Notes: generated by a model not told the origin, from the sequence alone. Positions 1 to 11,926 are shown, counted from the first letter of the stretch. The stretch is DNA of 64,000 nt from Lamellibrachia columna (GCA_963662155.1 OY759262.1:57673207-57737206); one strand, 5' to 3'. Translations and numbers: made by a program.

Positions 1-251
1 CCAATTGTCCCCCGGGTGCTCACATGTCCCCGAATAGTCCACCCTTTCACGGGAACCCACTCAGCAATACACCCCATCGCAACAATGCTTAGAAACGTGT
101 CATTTCATCCAACGTAGAAGCCCCGAGCGTCTCCTACGGCCGCGGACTTTATCGCCGAGTCACGCTACGTTAAATAGCGCGCATCAATCACGACCACAGA
201 CACGAAACGTTGCGTAGAAACAATTTATTGCCGTTCCAGATGTAAATACAG

Positions 252-314
252 ACAACCGCTGTACAACCGCTGTACAACCGCTGTACAATCACTGTACAAC
301 CGCTGTACAATCAC
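252..314. repeat. 11-bp tandem repeat
   Basis: Unit ACAACCGCTGT is repeated about 5.7 times. Two units carry the variant ACAATCAC, which gives a slight alternation at the right end. Confidence 0.9.
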
Positions 315-424
315 GGGTGTAAAATGAAAACAAAACTATACACGATTAGAAACATGTCGATAGCATTATGATAAACGTGCCCGATGACAAAATATAGACA
401 GGAGAATACCAGACACATACATAA

Positions 425-427
425 ACA

Positions 428-518
<91 letters not shown>
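425..518. repeat. Compound microsatellite (ACGC)n(AC)n
   Basis: About 60 bases of ACGC repeats run into about 32 bases of AC. The alternating purine-pyrimidine sequence is of the kind that can adopt Z-DNA. The open frames over it (Thr-His or Cys-Val repeats) are artefacts. Confidence 0.95.
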
Positions 519-520
<2 letters not shown>

Positions 521-1094
521 TGTCGTCAACAGTCAACACGGTGCCGCTCGCTGCATGCAACAATTGCCTAAGTCGCCGTCTCGCCGTAACCCACGCGCGT
601 ATTGCCTACGGGAAGTCGTACAGGTGAACGTGAAGTTTTGTGCAATGACTCGGGCTCATGGGTTGAACCCTGGGTGGGACGAATAAACCAAATACGTGTC
701 AGTGCAATATACAGTGAACCAAACCGAAACGAATTCCACGACAGCGCAACCTCAAGATATGCGTCAAATTTCTCGACAATTCCGCTAGTCCGGAGCGACT
801 TAGTACTGCATTCGTTCGCGACGTCAACTTCAAGTATTCCGTGCTAGAAACGAGACGAACGACCAAACACCACTTTTCATGTTTCGCCGTTATTTACTAA
901 GTACACGTTAAGTGCCCGACTGAATGGGTGAATCGACGAAGAGATAACGTTGCTAAAGTGGCAGTGCCTTAATAACACCGGAGCATTTTACTGGGACTAT
1001 CGGGCAAATATATTACCCCTTTGTTGTGAAACCACGCACGACTTCTTTTGTGGAGACGGAATATAAAAATACACACAACGGCTGTTAGTGTTAC

Positions 1095-1414
1095 GATGGG
1101 TGGGCTGCCGATACGATGGGTGGGCTGCCGATACGATGGGTGGGCGGCCGATACGATGGGTGGGCTGCCGATACGATGGGTGGGCTGCCGATACGATGGG
1201 TGGGCGGTCGATACGATGGTTGGGCGGCCGATACGATGGGTGGGCTGCCGATACGATGGGTGGGCGGTCGATACGATGGGTGGGCTGCCGATACGATGGG
1301 TGGGCGGCCGATACGATGGGTGGGCGGCCGATACGATGGGTGGGCTGCCGATACGATGGGTGGGCGGTCGATACGATGGGTGGGCGGCCGATACGATGGG
1401 TGGGCTGCCGATAC
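1095..1414. repeat. 20-bp G-rich minisatellite, 16 copies
   Basis: The 20-bp unit starts GATGGGTGGGC and ends CCGATAC. Sixteen head-to-tail copies differ at one or two sites, mainly GGCTGCC versus GGCGGCC or GGCGGTC. Each unit has two GGG runs on the plus strand. Because 20 is not a multiple of 3 and no unit contains a stop in any frame, all three plus frames stay open across the array, which explains the overlapping long open frames here. Confidence 0.95.
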
Positions 1415-1459
1415 GTACAGCGGCGGAGACGTACGACATCCATTCGACTGGCGAAGAGA

Positions 1460-1462
<3 letters not shown>

Positions 1463-1528
<66 letters not shown>
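1463..1528. repeat. (CGA)22 trinucleotide repeat
   Basis: A perfect 66-base CGA/GAC tract lies 48 bp after the 20-bp minisatellite. It reads as poly-Asp, poly-Thr or poly-Arg in the three plus frames. I see no gene context that would make any of these a real protein. Confidence 0.95.
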
Positions 1529-1529
<1 letters not shown>

Positions 1530-1734
1530 AGCGGCGACGTCTCCGGATTCGTCCGGTCTGCGTACGCTTGGCGTCGTTCACGTTACGGAATCGGCGATGG
1601 AGTACGAACTAAAATTAAACTTACGCTCGTCCCAGATTCCGTGGGCTAACGGGACTGTTCGGCGAGGTTTAGCGTGATAAATCGGTAGCGTTCTCGGCCC
1701 ACTACGGTGCCAGTTCCGACAGCATTACGTCAGA

Positions 1735-1746
1735 CCCCCCCCCCCC
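1735..1746. repeat. Poly-C tract
   Basis: Twelve consecutive C residues. Such tracts are error-prone in sequencing. Confidence 0.8.
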
Positions 1747-1980
1747 TAAGTGTTTCTGTATCGGGCACAACAACCGATGACGACAGGCAGAAGAAAACAA
1801 CCGCTTCTCCAGGGCCGACGACCCCACCCCTGGCAGAAAGAATTCGTCTCCACACCCCTGCTGTGTGCCACCCAACGACGCCGCCATATCTCGCCACCCG
1901 AACGAGACCAGCAAAACGGCGCCGTCGTTGATTCACTACCTGAAATAATAATAATATAATAAAAATACAGTTTAACAATA

Positions 1981-2840
1981 CAACGTAGCGTGCTACCGTC
2001 GACCAACGTAGCGTGCTACCGTCGACCAACGTAGCGTGCTACCGTCGACCAACGTAGCGTGCTACCGTCGACCAACGTAGCGTGCTACCGTCGACCAACG
2101 TAGCGTGCTACCGTCGACCAACGTAGCGTGCTACCGTCGACCAACGTAGCGTGCTACCGTCGACCAACGTAGCGTGCTACCGTCGACCAACGTAGCGTGC
2201 TACCGTCGACCAACGTAGCGTGCTACCGTCGACCAACGTAGCGTGCTACCGTCGACCAACGTAGCGTGCTACCGTCGACCAACGTAGCGTGCTACCGTCG
2301 ACCAACGTAGCGTGCTACCGTCGACCAACGTAGCGTGCTACCGTCGACCAACGTAGCGTGCTACCGTCGACCAACGTAGCGTGCTACCGTCGACCAACGT
2401 AGCGTGCTACCGTCGACCAACGTAGCGTGCTACCGTCGACCAACGTAGCGTGCTACCGTCGACCAACGTAGCGTGCTACCGTCGACCAACGTAGCGTGCT
2501 ACCGTCGACCAACGTAGCGTGCTACCGTCGACCAACGTAGCGTGCTACCGTCGACCAACGTAGCGTGCTACCGTCGACCAACGTAGCGTGCTACCGTCGA
2601 CCAACGTAGCGTGCTACCGTCGACCAACGTAGCGTGCTACCGTCGACCAACGTAGCGTGCTACCGTCGACCAACGTAGCGTGCTACCGTCGACCAACGTA
2701 GCGTGCTACCGTCGACCAACGTAGCGTGCTACCGTCGACCAACGTAGCGTGCTACCGTCGACCAACGTAGCGTGCTACCGTCGACCAACGTAGCGTGCTA
2801 CCGTCGACCAACGTACCGTGCTACCGTCGACCAACGTGTT
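1981..2840. repeat. 23-bp satellite, 37 near-identical copies
   Basis: The unit begins CAACGTAGCGTGCTAC and ends CGTCGAC. Thirty-seven units run from 1981 to 2831. All read as identical by eye except the last full copy, which has GTACC for GTAGC; a 9-base partial copy follows. Each unit holds two dyads: GTAGC-GT-GCTAC and the palindrome GTCGAC. The homogeneity implies recent expansion or efficient homogenisation. Confidence 0.95.
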
Positions 2841-2912
2841 AACTTTGTACAGATGACGATGCTGCTGCTGCTGTTGCTATATAAAAATTGGTTCTCTGGA
2901 GTCGGCGTCGTT

Positions 2913-2960
2913 CACACACACGCACGCACGCACGCACGCACACACGCACGCACGCACACA
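2913..2960. repeat. (CACG)n/(AC)n microsatellite
   Basis: A short ACGC/ACAC microsatellite of the same motif as at 425-518. It lies just after a CTG-rich stretch (about 2860-2877). Confidence 0.85.
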
Positions 2961-4496
2961 TTGTATGCAGCGTCAGCCCGTATCAAAATGGCACCGGCGC
3001 CCGACGACGTCGAAACGATGTCAGAGGTACGACGTCGAAACGACGCCATGTGTACGCTCACGCACGCACACGGCACGCACGTTCGTGTCGAGCACACACC
3101 GACGGGCTCGAATCTTTACAACTATTTCACTTTCCGTAATAGACCTACACCTGTTACAACAGTAATATTATCTTCATCATTTATGTAAAGTTCGACTTTA
3201 CTCACTTCAGCAATTGCATCCAAAAATAAAAAACTACGCTGTATACATAGACATGTGAACACGTACACACACGTACTCGGTCCGTTCAGTCGCGGCCCGG
3301 CATCGCCGCAGACCAACTGTTTTGCCACCGTGATTCAACGTAAATAATACGATATTCTCACAACCATCAATTCGTAAGAAAGCATCATAGTAAGCACCTT
3401 TCGCCTGTACCTAGCCACAGGCGCGACCCGGCGTCGAAACGCCCAACAAAACTCCAGATTCAAAATTGCTGTGCCAAAAATTAAACGTCTCTTAAAATTC
3501 TCAAAATCGCCACCAGCCACAATTTTACCGACTCGGACTGACCAAACTGCTGACCGGCTGTCGTTGACCAGGTGGACAACAACAGCGATGACATTTGACA
3601 CACGTTCAACAACGTAATACATTAGGACAATGAGGTATCAACAAAACAATGCATTTATGTCTTGAAGTCGATGAAGATTACACGTGAACACACTACCTGT
3701 TATCGTCTAGTACATTAAATAGTGTCACCGGCGAAGCACATAGCAGTGTCAAAGCCCTGGGCCGCCACACGCGGTCTAGAGACAGTCAGAAGAATATGTC
3801 CCGCGCTCTGCAACGGAGACCGCATCCTGCGGAGGACGTCCCATCCACCACGTGCACGCGGAATGGATTTGTTCAACAGGAGATCATCAACACCTCCTTC
3901 GAATAGTTCATAGTCGTCTCATTCCGCCTGCCCGTCCCGTGCTGTTTGCCTTACGAGGACAGCAAGAGATCACAGAGCGCGCACATCACCCCTCTAGCCG
4001 GCGCGTGGCGTCAGCGGCGACGGCGAAGCAGTAAGGTTTCGTCCGGAGTGTCTACGCGAGCACCTGGCGCCTGTCCCGGGCTCATATAGCAGAATGGAGG
4101 AGAACCAACGTATTAAACAACCTGACGCGGCGTCGGCCACAGCCAACTGCCGCGTAATAACAACTACTAATTACGTCCACTCGGTGACCATGATGACAAC
4201 GATGATGACGATGACTCTTTACAACAACAATAACAACAAGATTGTCTTCATTTCTGCTTCTGAGCTGGAATCGAGCGCGGACCAGTTCCGTCAACAAACA
4301 CACAGCTCGGCACAGAGTTTACCCTAGAACCCAAACACGCAGTGCAGGATTTCTGAAATCGCCGGCAACCCAAGTGACAACCCTTGCACGATGCTACAGC
4401 ACTGACCTATCGACATTGACCTTCAACGCTTCCTAGGCAGAATGTAGTTCGAAGAATGCTGGACCTACACCTGTACACTAACGTTTGCGTGGAAAA

Positions 4497-4521
4497 TATA
4501 TATATATATATATATATATAT
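4497..4521. repeat. (TA)n microsatellite
   Basis: About 12 TA units in a locally AT-rich pocket (4490-4630) within the otherwise GC-richer downstream region. Confidence 0.85.
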
Positions 4522-5389
4522 CTGCCGTTTTCAATAGCAATATCTAATTAAGTTTGTGTAATCTGCATATATATAATACTAAACTGTAAATGTTACATTA
4601 AAATATATTTGCCATTTTGTATATATAGCATCGAGTTGAGTTGCCGCCTGGGTTGCAGCCCCAGAACATAGTGTTTCACTGCAAACACCTCTAACATAAT
4701 TACATCTCAACATTGATTACAATCAGGATTTCACCGACTGAAACAGTCTTGTTCTCTTGCAAAAGACAAATTTGCTCCAAAGCCACACACGAAAACATGT
4801 GGACATCACGCGCATGTGGTCTTGCTCCGCTGCATAGCAATAAACGTTTTGTGTTCTGCACGACGCGCGCAAGCACGTGCGAGATCGCGCTCGTGCTGCC
4901 CGATTACCCTTGGATTTCCCGGTGACGGTCGCGTTCTCGCCGCTACAACAGCGACGTTTTCTCGCCCGCCACGTAATTTCCGGCGGCAATCGCGTTCACC
5001 CAACGTGGCGACGTCGCGCCTTCGACGTACACGTAGAATCCTATCGTTCAACAGCGATGTCCGCGAAACACAACGATCGTTGTTTACCCGCTGCCCACGC
5101 ACCGAACGGGTTCGTCTTCACCCTTACAGCACTGCAGTCGATGGCCGTCTGCCGGCGACATCCATGTCAGTGACTGCGAGACGACAACGTCGCAAGACGA
5201 CGTACACGCTTTGAGCCAATATCCACACAAACTTCAGTCTGTTGTCGTCGCTTCGTCCGTGGCGGCGTTCGATTGTCCTCACCACGAGCGCTGCCCCGTG
5301 AAGACCGCCGTGGCGACGACGGCGTCGACATCGTGCTTGACAGACAGGAGAAGGGTAAATGAGGTATACAGTAGACGGTCGCCGGCCGT

Positions 5390-5640
5390 CTAGCCGGCGT
5401 GGATGTCTTGTATGTGTCCCATCGCGTCCATACTGCTGTGCAACGGAGGACTTTGTGTCGTCGGCAGCCCGGTCATGCCCGGGTGGCCGAGCGGGCCACC
5501 GTGGGCCATCATCATGTGATGCGGGTGGCCCGGAATCAGCATGGCCTGCGAGTGCACGGGCGCGCGCAGTTGTGACATCTGTGAGTAGGAACCGCCCGGC
5601 GAGGCGCAGTACATGTCAGCTCCTGGCATTCCTTGTAGAC
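5390..5640 (-). CDS. Meis/homothorax homeobox gene, last coding exon (C-terminal tail)
   Basis: This exon encodes the C-terminal tail of a MEIS-class TALE homeodomain transcription factor, which acts in the nucleus with PBC and Hox partners. The acceptor is CTGTTGCAG just above 5640. The exon begins with two bases that complete a Gly codon left open by the upstream exon (phase 1), then reads 82 codons to TAG at 5392-5390. The peptide is Met/His/Pro/Gly-rich, with a HPHHMMM cluster and a C-terminus ending GHIQDIHAG. Vertebrate MEIS proteins likewise have His/Met-rich tails and end in a related MDIHAQ motif. This tail is the transactivation region in the family. It lies next to a sharp change in base composition. 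I am confident of family and frame. An alternative last exon elsewhere cannot be excluded. Confidence 0.92.
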
Positions 5641-5653
5641 CTGCAACAGGCAT

Positions 5654-5739
5654 CACGGACACGGTCAAACATTGTTCGTGTACATGTCAACACGGACACG
5701 GTTAACCATCGTTCGTGTACACGTCAACACGGTCACGGT
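5654..5739. repeat. 37-bp tandem duplication beside a splice acceptor
   Basis: Two 37-bp copies (5654-5690 and 5691-5727) begin CACGGACACGGT and end GTCAA. A 12-base third start follows. The array ends 13 bases upstream (in transcript sense) of the first base of the last Meis exon, so it occupies the place of the branch point and polypyrimidine tract. Confidence 0.9.
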
Positions 5740-7110
5740 ACTGCGCGTGTCGTTAAATACGAATACCGTTATTATTAGTAATAGTATTTATCTTACAGGT
5801 GCATTAAAATAAAATGACTTAAAATATAATGAATAATAAAACAGATTTAACGATCGCCACTGCACTCTTTACATAATAGTGTTCTTGCCCTTATATACCT
5901 CATGTGTCCATTAGCAATATGCTCACACATTTTATGAAATAATTTTCAATGTCATATATAATAGATTCTCCATATAATATACATTTTCTAAAACCGTAAA
6001 TATGATTGTGCAAGTGAGCATCAAAGTTATCAATGTAATTGTTAACAAATATACAAACGACACTGTCCCAAAAATAAATAAATCGAAGGCAACCTTTTAT
6101 TTATTAAAATGTTATTGTTTTCTTGTTAATGAAATTTTCTACCTTAATCTTGATCACCATAAAATCATTTACCAAATATGTGAAGACGGTAAGCTAGCAG
6201 TTTTTATATACACATCATCGACAATATATAATGCCTATATAACGAATCATTTATACATAACATATGTAAAAAAAATGGAGGTAATGGATATGTTTTTTTT
6301 TAAATACAAAACGATTAATTTATATGAACTGTTCACAGATTTAGAATAAAAAGATATGTCATAATTATATTGCTGCACCGTTCTATTTAAACCATTAAAA
6401 CCTTGTTTTTAATACAAATCTCATAAAACAGGTTCTTTGTGTAATTAATGAGTAAAAACAACACAAACAATTAGACAAACATGACGAACTCGGAGAGCGA
6501 GAACGAGGCAACAGCAACGAACGAGTTCCCGCGCCGCGGCATTAGCAGCATCACAAATGACAAGCAGGATAAACCGCGCGTCTAGTAGCCTACTACTTGT
6601 AGTAATTATATTTGCCCAGGACTAGAGGCGACGAGGAAAGGTTGGCCGCCTGGACTCAGGTGTTGACAAGGCAGGAAATGATTCTGTGTTGTCTGCAATT
6701 TCGTTGCCGAAGCACTATAAGCGTGATCCCGCGAAAATGACACAAGCGATCTTCTACAATCCCATTTAAGACAGTATGCGGTCGGCCAGCTTGAGAGTTT
6801 AAGTCACCTAGTCTGACTGTCACCCGTAATACCGTCAACTGTCACTTGGGATATAGAATATTACGAGACGCTCGACGACGAGAGATGCTGCGAGACTTGC
6901 TGGACGGACAGTTGCCCGTTATGTTTATTACGCTGCTGTGATACACCTGACGTTCAACAATAAAACTATAGTTAAATAAAATGTATTATTATATCAACAA
7001 TTAGGAAAGTAAGGTATATTATGTATATTTATTTAGTAGCGCTTTTTAGTATTAATTTAGATTATTCGCATAGGGGAAACTATAATATAAGTTGATACTT
7101 TTGATATTAT

Positions 7111-7140
7111 GTATGTATGCTTGCATGCATATATATATAA

Positions 7141-7175
<35 letters not shown>

Positions 7176-7214
7176 TGTATGTATGTATGTATGTATGTAT
7201 GTATGTATGTATGT

Positions 7215-7245
<31 letters not shown>

Positions 7246-7248
7246 CGG
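7111..7248. repeat. (GTAT)n/(TA)n compound microsatellite
   Basis: About 18 GTAT units are flanked by TA repeats. The open frames reading Tyr-Ile-His or Cys-Met-Tyr repeats are artefacts of it. Confidence 0.95.
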
Positions 7249-7639
7249 TCATATACATACACACACACTATCAATTCATATTTGTTAACACAAAATTAAC
7301 TTAATTGTATATATAATTTAAAATTAACTTAATAATTTATATACATATAATTCAGTTAAAAATATCGCAGTTAAAACATTTCCTGCATCAAACATTACCT
7401 TTTATATGCAAAAAGATGTTTCACAAACAACACATGATTTTGTGATATTACTAAATACGTATAATATTGGATCAAATTCTCATGTCCTATAATTTTATCA
7501 AATGATACTCTATAAGATCTACTACTTTTTAAAGAATATAACACAAACAAATATTTTCCCATCTAACACAGCATTATTAGTAAAAAACAGCCAGACTTCT
7601 ATCATTTCACCAAGAATTTGTGAATTCGTGAATCTGTGG

Positions 7640-7700
7640 CACTGGCATAATTGATTGATTGAATTTATTCAGTAAAATTTTATACATGAATAACAGTAAA
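7640..7700 (-). repeat. Possible LINE 3' tail
   Basis: Read on the minus strand, this ends ACTGAATAAATTCAATCAATC, a polyadenylation-like signal followed by a short AATC repeat. That resembles the microsatellite tails of non-LTR elements elsewhere in the window. The element body was not recognised. Confidence 0.3.
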
Positions 7701-10700
7701 AGAGGATCATCATATATAAAACGACACGGAGGATAGCAAACAAAAGTAGGCCTACATTTATTTCCAATGTGGTCCTCTAAATTAGCCTAATATTAGGGGT
7801 GCACAAGAATGACTTGAGTTGAAGTGTGCAGGAGAATCTGACTGGAGACAGACTATAATGGTAGCTGTGTGAAGAATGCCCCAGTGCCAGACCTGTGCAT
7901 CCCTAGTCAGGCTCTCTGTTTACACGATCACTAATTGATATAAATCACCAACAGTTGGCAGTCTGACACACTGTTTTGCCATCCATACCACAGCCCAGTT
8001 GCCATTTCCATAAATACAACCTACTGGGAGTGATTAGGAATCCATCCCTGGGAGATCAGCTGTCAGTGGGTCTGCTCCAGGAATGGGAAGGGAAACCCAG
8101 AAGGGGCACCCCAGCCAACCACACCTGACATTACTGCAGCTAATGCACCAGGGAGAATGCCCCTGCTTTGGGACATCTGACAAGCCCATCTGGTGACTTT
8201 GGAAAGCCAGATTTGTCATTCTGGTTAAAATGTGGAGACAACAGCAAATCCTACAACTAGTTTAAACACCGTAACTTCCAGCAAAACAATATAATATTAC
8301 GTAAAATGTTACATGAAAGATTTTATAGTCAGTGATTTTTTTTAGCTTTCACTTATGGTCACTCGCTTGATTTTCTCTGGTCTCACTGTCACACCAAACA
8401 GTATATGAAATAAATTACAAATGTGAAAAATCTACGATCCATCCCTGAAATCCCGATTCAGGACAGTAGATTCCCTTTAAAAACCACTGATCATAGCAGA
8501 GGCAGGCAGTTAAAATTGCCATCCATCACTTCGTCACATTTTCTGTGGTTACAAAGAATGAACATTTGCTCTTTTGACGTGTGACCAAGTCTCCCAATCA
8601 AACCCACGACACGGGTTCAGTAAATTGTGCTCTTTGTTCGCAAACACAATCATTTCGCCTGCTACAACAATGCTGCTTGACCGAACAGACAAACAGCGCA
8701 TCTGACTCATCACGTAGGGCAATACAGCGTTTTCAAATGTCACCAGCGGAACAATATCACCATATAACTTGAGCCTGAACTTTCCGGCTAATAAAAGGCT
8801 TGCTAATACGCCCAGTGTGACATGTGCCTTCTGATCGGCACCACACAACTGTCAAGATGTCATGCCCTCGCAGTGTCCAGCAAGGCCGAGGGTGGCATCC
8901 CGACAAATGAGTGGTGTCCTCTTCCGCGTGTTTTTCACAGGCTCAGCTGTTTGTTTTCTTATTATTTCTTGCATGGCTACGTGCACGCGGCAGCTGCGCG
9001 TGCTTCAAAGCATCGCTGGAGGCAACGATGAAGCAAATATCGTGATGCACCGGCCGAGTGTACCAGGGTCCTGTCATGTTTAAGTTGCCCGCGCTCGCAA
9101 TCAATGCCGTTTGCATGTCACACGAAGAAAAGCCTGTGGATTACGACAACTACTCGCCGCTATTTGCTGTAACCGCATCTCTGTCGGGAAATTATCACCG
9201 CTTTGTAATCCCTCTGTGTCCAAATCGTATTACAAAACTCCATTTGTCGAATAATCTTATCAATGTCAGTACCCCGCTAATTGGCAGAACGTTTAACGCC
9301 ATTTCTTTCCGGCTATGAAAATTCAAATGTTGTTGCCCATTTTATACCACTATGTGTATAGTTGTCAATCTAGCTACTGTCATACCACGGCATTCAATCA
9401 GATGGACATAAGGAACTGCCAAATCAAAGCATTTATACCCATCAACTGCTAAATGACGTGTGGCTGTTACTAGTAGTCATTTCTCATCCATCTCATCTTG
9501 TCAAAGAATTTGAGCAAGCTGGATACTAGAAGATAATGTCCATGGTGACACTAAGTCTTGTTGGTAGGCTTAGATTGTGCCACTGCACCATCAGCTCATC
9601 ATCCCAGAACAGAAATTTCCACATGGCCGAACAAATATCGGTAGTCATGCATGGCTACACAGACATCGGTTGAGCGCCAAATAGCCATGGGGATTGAGAT
9701 GTGCGAGAGTTACGCACAAAACATATTATTTGTATTGCGCACGGATGCTATCGATGCGTTTCCATGGTGACGGTACACAATGATCCGCCTCTGGCTTTTG
9801 GCGACCGTACTAATGCGACATTGGAGGCCGTGACAAATCTGGATGGAATACAGATTAGAGCCAAGAGCACCAGCGATGCGCAGAATCAGCCAGCACGCAG
9901 TGATGCCAGACCAGATACCCACGCAAATGTTGCCAAACGCATTTTTCCTGCACAATCTCGGCAACTGGTTTGTGCAATCATGTGCGCAACACTGCCGTAT
10001 CTACGTCCTGGGGGAGGTAGCGTGCTTGGTCACGACTTTAGCATGAAAACAGCCGCTGCCGGAAAACAATAACTCTGACGACGTGGGCCGATTTAGCAAG
10101 AATGGTTCCTGGAAAACAGTAGCCAACTGTCAGCAACTGCAGACTCAATTTTAACCAACAGGATTTGTCAAGAATAATTTCCATGATGAAGCATTTTTTC
10201 TACACAGCATGCAGCTGCAACGCATTATAGGAAAGGGGTGGGCGTGATATTAAAATATCAAATTACGACCGGACGAACATAAATCCCATTCCTGCAAAAC
10301 GCCTGCCGCCCAGCCAGATGCAAAACTGTTGACTCGAATCCCGCAGGATCTGGAAACATGGGCACAGCTTGGAAACGAATACAAAATCTCACTCGGACTT
10401 TCATAATTCTAAATTATGAAATTCAAATAACGCCATTGTTCTCCCAGAATGGAATATTCTTTTGGCACATTATGAAAATGAACAATTATCCTAATATGCA
10501 GAACCACTGGAGAAATCAGGAGCGGTGAAGTTGGATCACAGTGGAATGCGATTTATGACACGATAGGGTATTCCTGGCTAAAATCTGAGGATCTTGGAGA
10601 GGGGGGACCCCCTAGAGAATGACAAACAATGGTGGCTGATCATCATCAGCAAGGATTAGATCAGAGGTCCATGGTTAGAGGAGCCACATCTATAAAGAAA

Positions 10701-11845
10701 TTCGCACTGACAGTTCCATCACTGCTAATTTCGCAAAACTTCTTTCTCACGTTTCAACTGAACATCGGGAAAATGATGAAACATTTTCTTATCCTGCTAC
10801 AACTTAGTATGTTTTATTATTTTCACTCAACTTTTTGAATGACAGCAAAACCGACAATTGAATCTATTAAATAGCTTACTGCCCTGCCCAATAAGTCAAC
10901 CCCCTTATCAGCCAAAAGGCATAATCAAGTTGATTCTATCTGTTTTAAGTTAACAGCCGGCTGACCGCAGTCACCGTCACAAGAACCCATTTCATGACAA
11001 CTGAACTTCAATCATTCCACGGAGCACAAAGCCGGGTCGTAAACACCGCAGGAAATTTGCACCATTCCGACGAAATGATCGTCTATGATCACAGCAGAGA
11101 GCGCAAACTATGACAAGATTCGGCGTTCGGCAAAGACGGCTACCGCCTCACGATCACTGGAGCGGCACAAGATAACTACACCTTTGGACAAAGTCGCTTT
11201 TTGTAGGCGCCGTTCCTCACAGTTAAATGTGCCGTCGCAACTCATTCTGTATGCAACGCAGGTGTGCCATCATATACCGATGTTGTATGGACTCCAATTT
11301 ATTGTGCTATATGCGGTCGGGCTCCTATTGAGGGCCTACAAGTGCAATCCTAGGGCATCCCCCTGCCCACCATGAGGCTTGAACAACTAAACCGCAGATA
11401 CACGCACAAACGTGCAAAAACACCGCTGGCTGCCATCCAACACCGTACACGTTGCTGTAGAAACACCCATGGCCAAGAAAGCACGCCTGCAGTTTGCCAA
11501 ACTACAGCAGCAGTTTTTCCAACTAGCATAGCTCTGAAGTGACTGAAGAGTGATGTAAATGCACATGCAGTGGCACTTTGTCACCAAATAAACCAAAGTA
11601 CACAAGAAAAACTATCATATGTCAACGCTCTAAGAATCTAATTGCTCACAACATGACCAGATTCTGCTGTCATTTAGTCCCATTTCTGGGGCATGGGTGA
11701 TTGTTTCAGAAAAACTTCTTGAAAACAAACAGATTCACTGGTCCACTTCCAGATGGACGACACCTCAGAGAAATGGTCACTGGCAAGTGGTGTACAAATG
11801 AAAGAATGGCTTGCCGACTCCTAGCACTACTACGAGTGAACGTAC

Positions 11846-11926
11846 CTGGAGCTCTGCCCATGTGCATTTGCTGATTGTCCATGTAGCCCATTCCTGCACC
11901 GTCTGGACTGTACGTATTTGGTGGGC
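11846..11926 (-). CDS. Meis/homothorax, internal exon after the homeodomain
   Basis: This 81-nt exon encodes PPNTYSPDGAGMGYMDNQQ followed by MHMGRAP. It corresponds to the vertebrate MEIS segment containing NPDGQPMGG and DGQQHMG, just after the homeodomain. The acceptor is TTCTGCCAG above 11926 and the donor CCAG|GTACGT below 11846. It enters with two bases and leaves with one, so it joins in phase to the exons on both sides. The segment lies in the C-terminal transactivation region, which is alternatively spliced in vertebrate MEIS genes. No alternative version of this exon was seen nearby. Confidence 0.9.

Larger units (their letters stand above)
1..5389. other. Region downstream of the Meis stop codon, CpG-rich, no gene recognised
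   Basis: This stretch contains no exon or protein family I can recognise. CG dinucleotides are much more frequent than in the rest of the window. Long open frames at 1048-1677 and its frame neighbours are produced by a 20-bp minisatellite and a (CGA)n tract, not by a gene. Between the Meis stop and about position 230 I find no canonical AATAAA or ATTAAA hexamer in minus-strand sense, so the 3' UTR end cannot be placed. The only AATAAA in that sense is at 224-229. Tandem repeats in the stretch are listed separately; the remainder (about 3.2-5.3 kb) looks like unique sequence. Confidence 0.6.
5641..11845 (-). other. Meis intron between the last two coding exons (6.2 kb)
   Basis: The donor is GTACGT below 11846 and the acceptor is at 5641. 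The last 100 bases before the acceptor contain a 37-bp tandem duplication. The rest is AT-rich, with a GTAT microsatellite (7111-7248), a probable LINE 3' tail near 7640-7700, and a unique block at about 8560-9320 with higher CpG content and few simple repeats. No protein-coding exon was recognised inside it. Confidence 0.8.

Noticed and set aside
384..686. Open frames of Thr-His, Cys-Val or Arg-Ala-Cys repeats
   Set aside because: They are translations of the ACGC/AC microsatellite; the same applies at 2888-3188, 7052-7304 and 59105-59497.
1048..1677. 209-residue protein with Asp-rich tract
   Set aside because: The frame is kept open by the 20-bp array and (CGA)22, all plus frames are open, and there is no family resemblance or splice context.
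9701..10072. 123-codon plus-strand open frame
   Set aside because: No recognisable family, no splice-site support, and located in an intron of a minus-strand gene.
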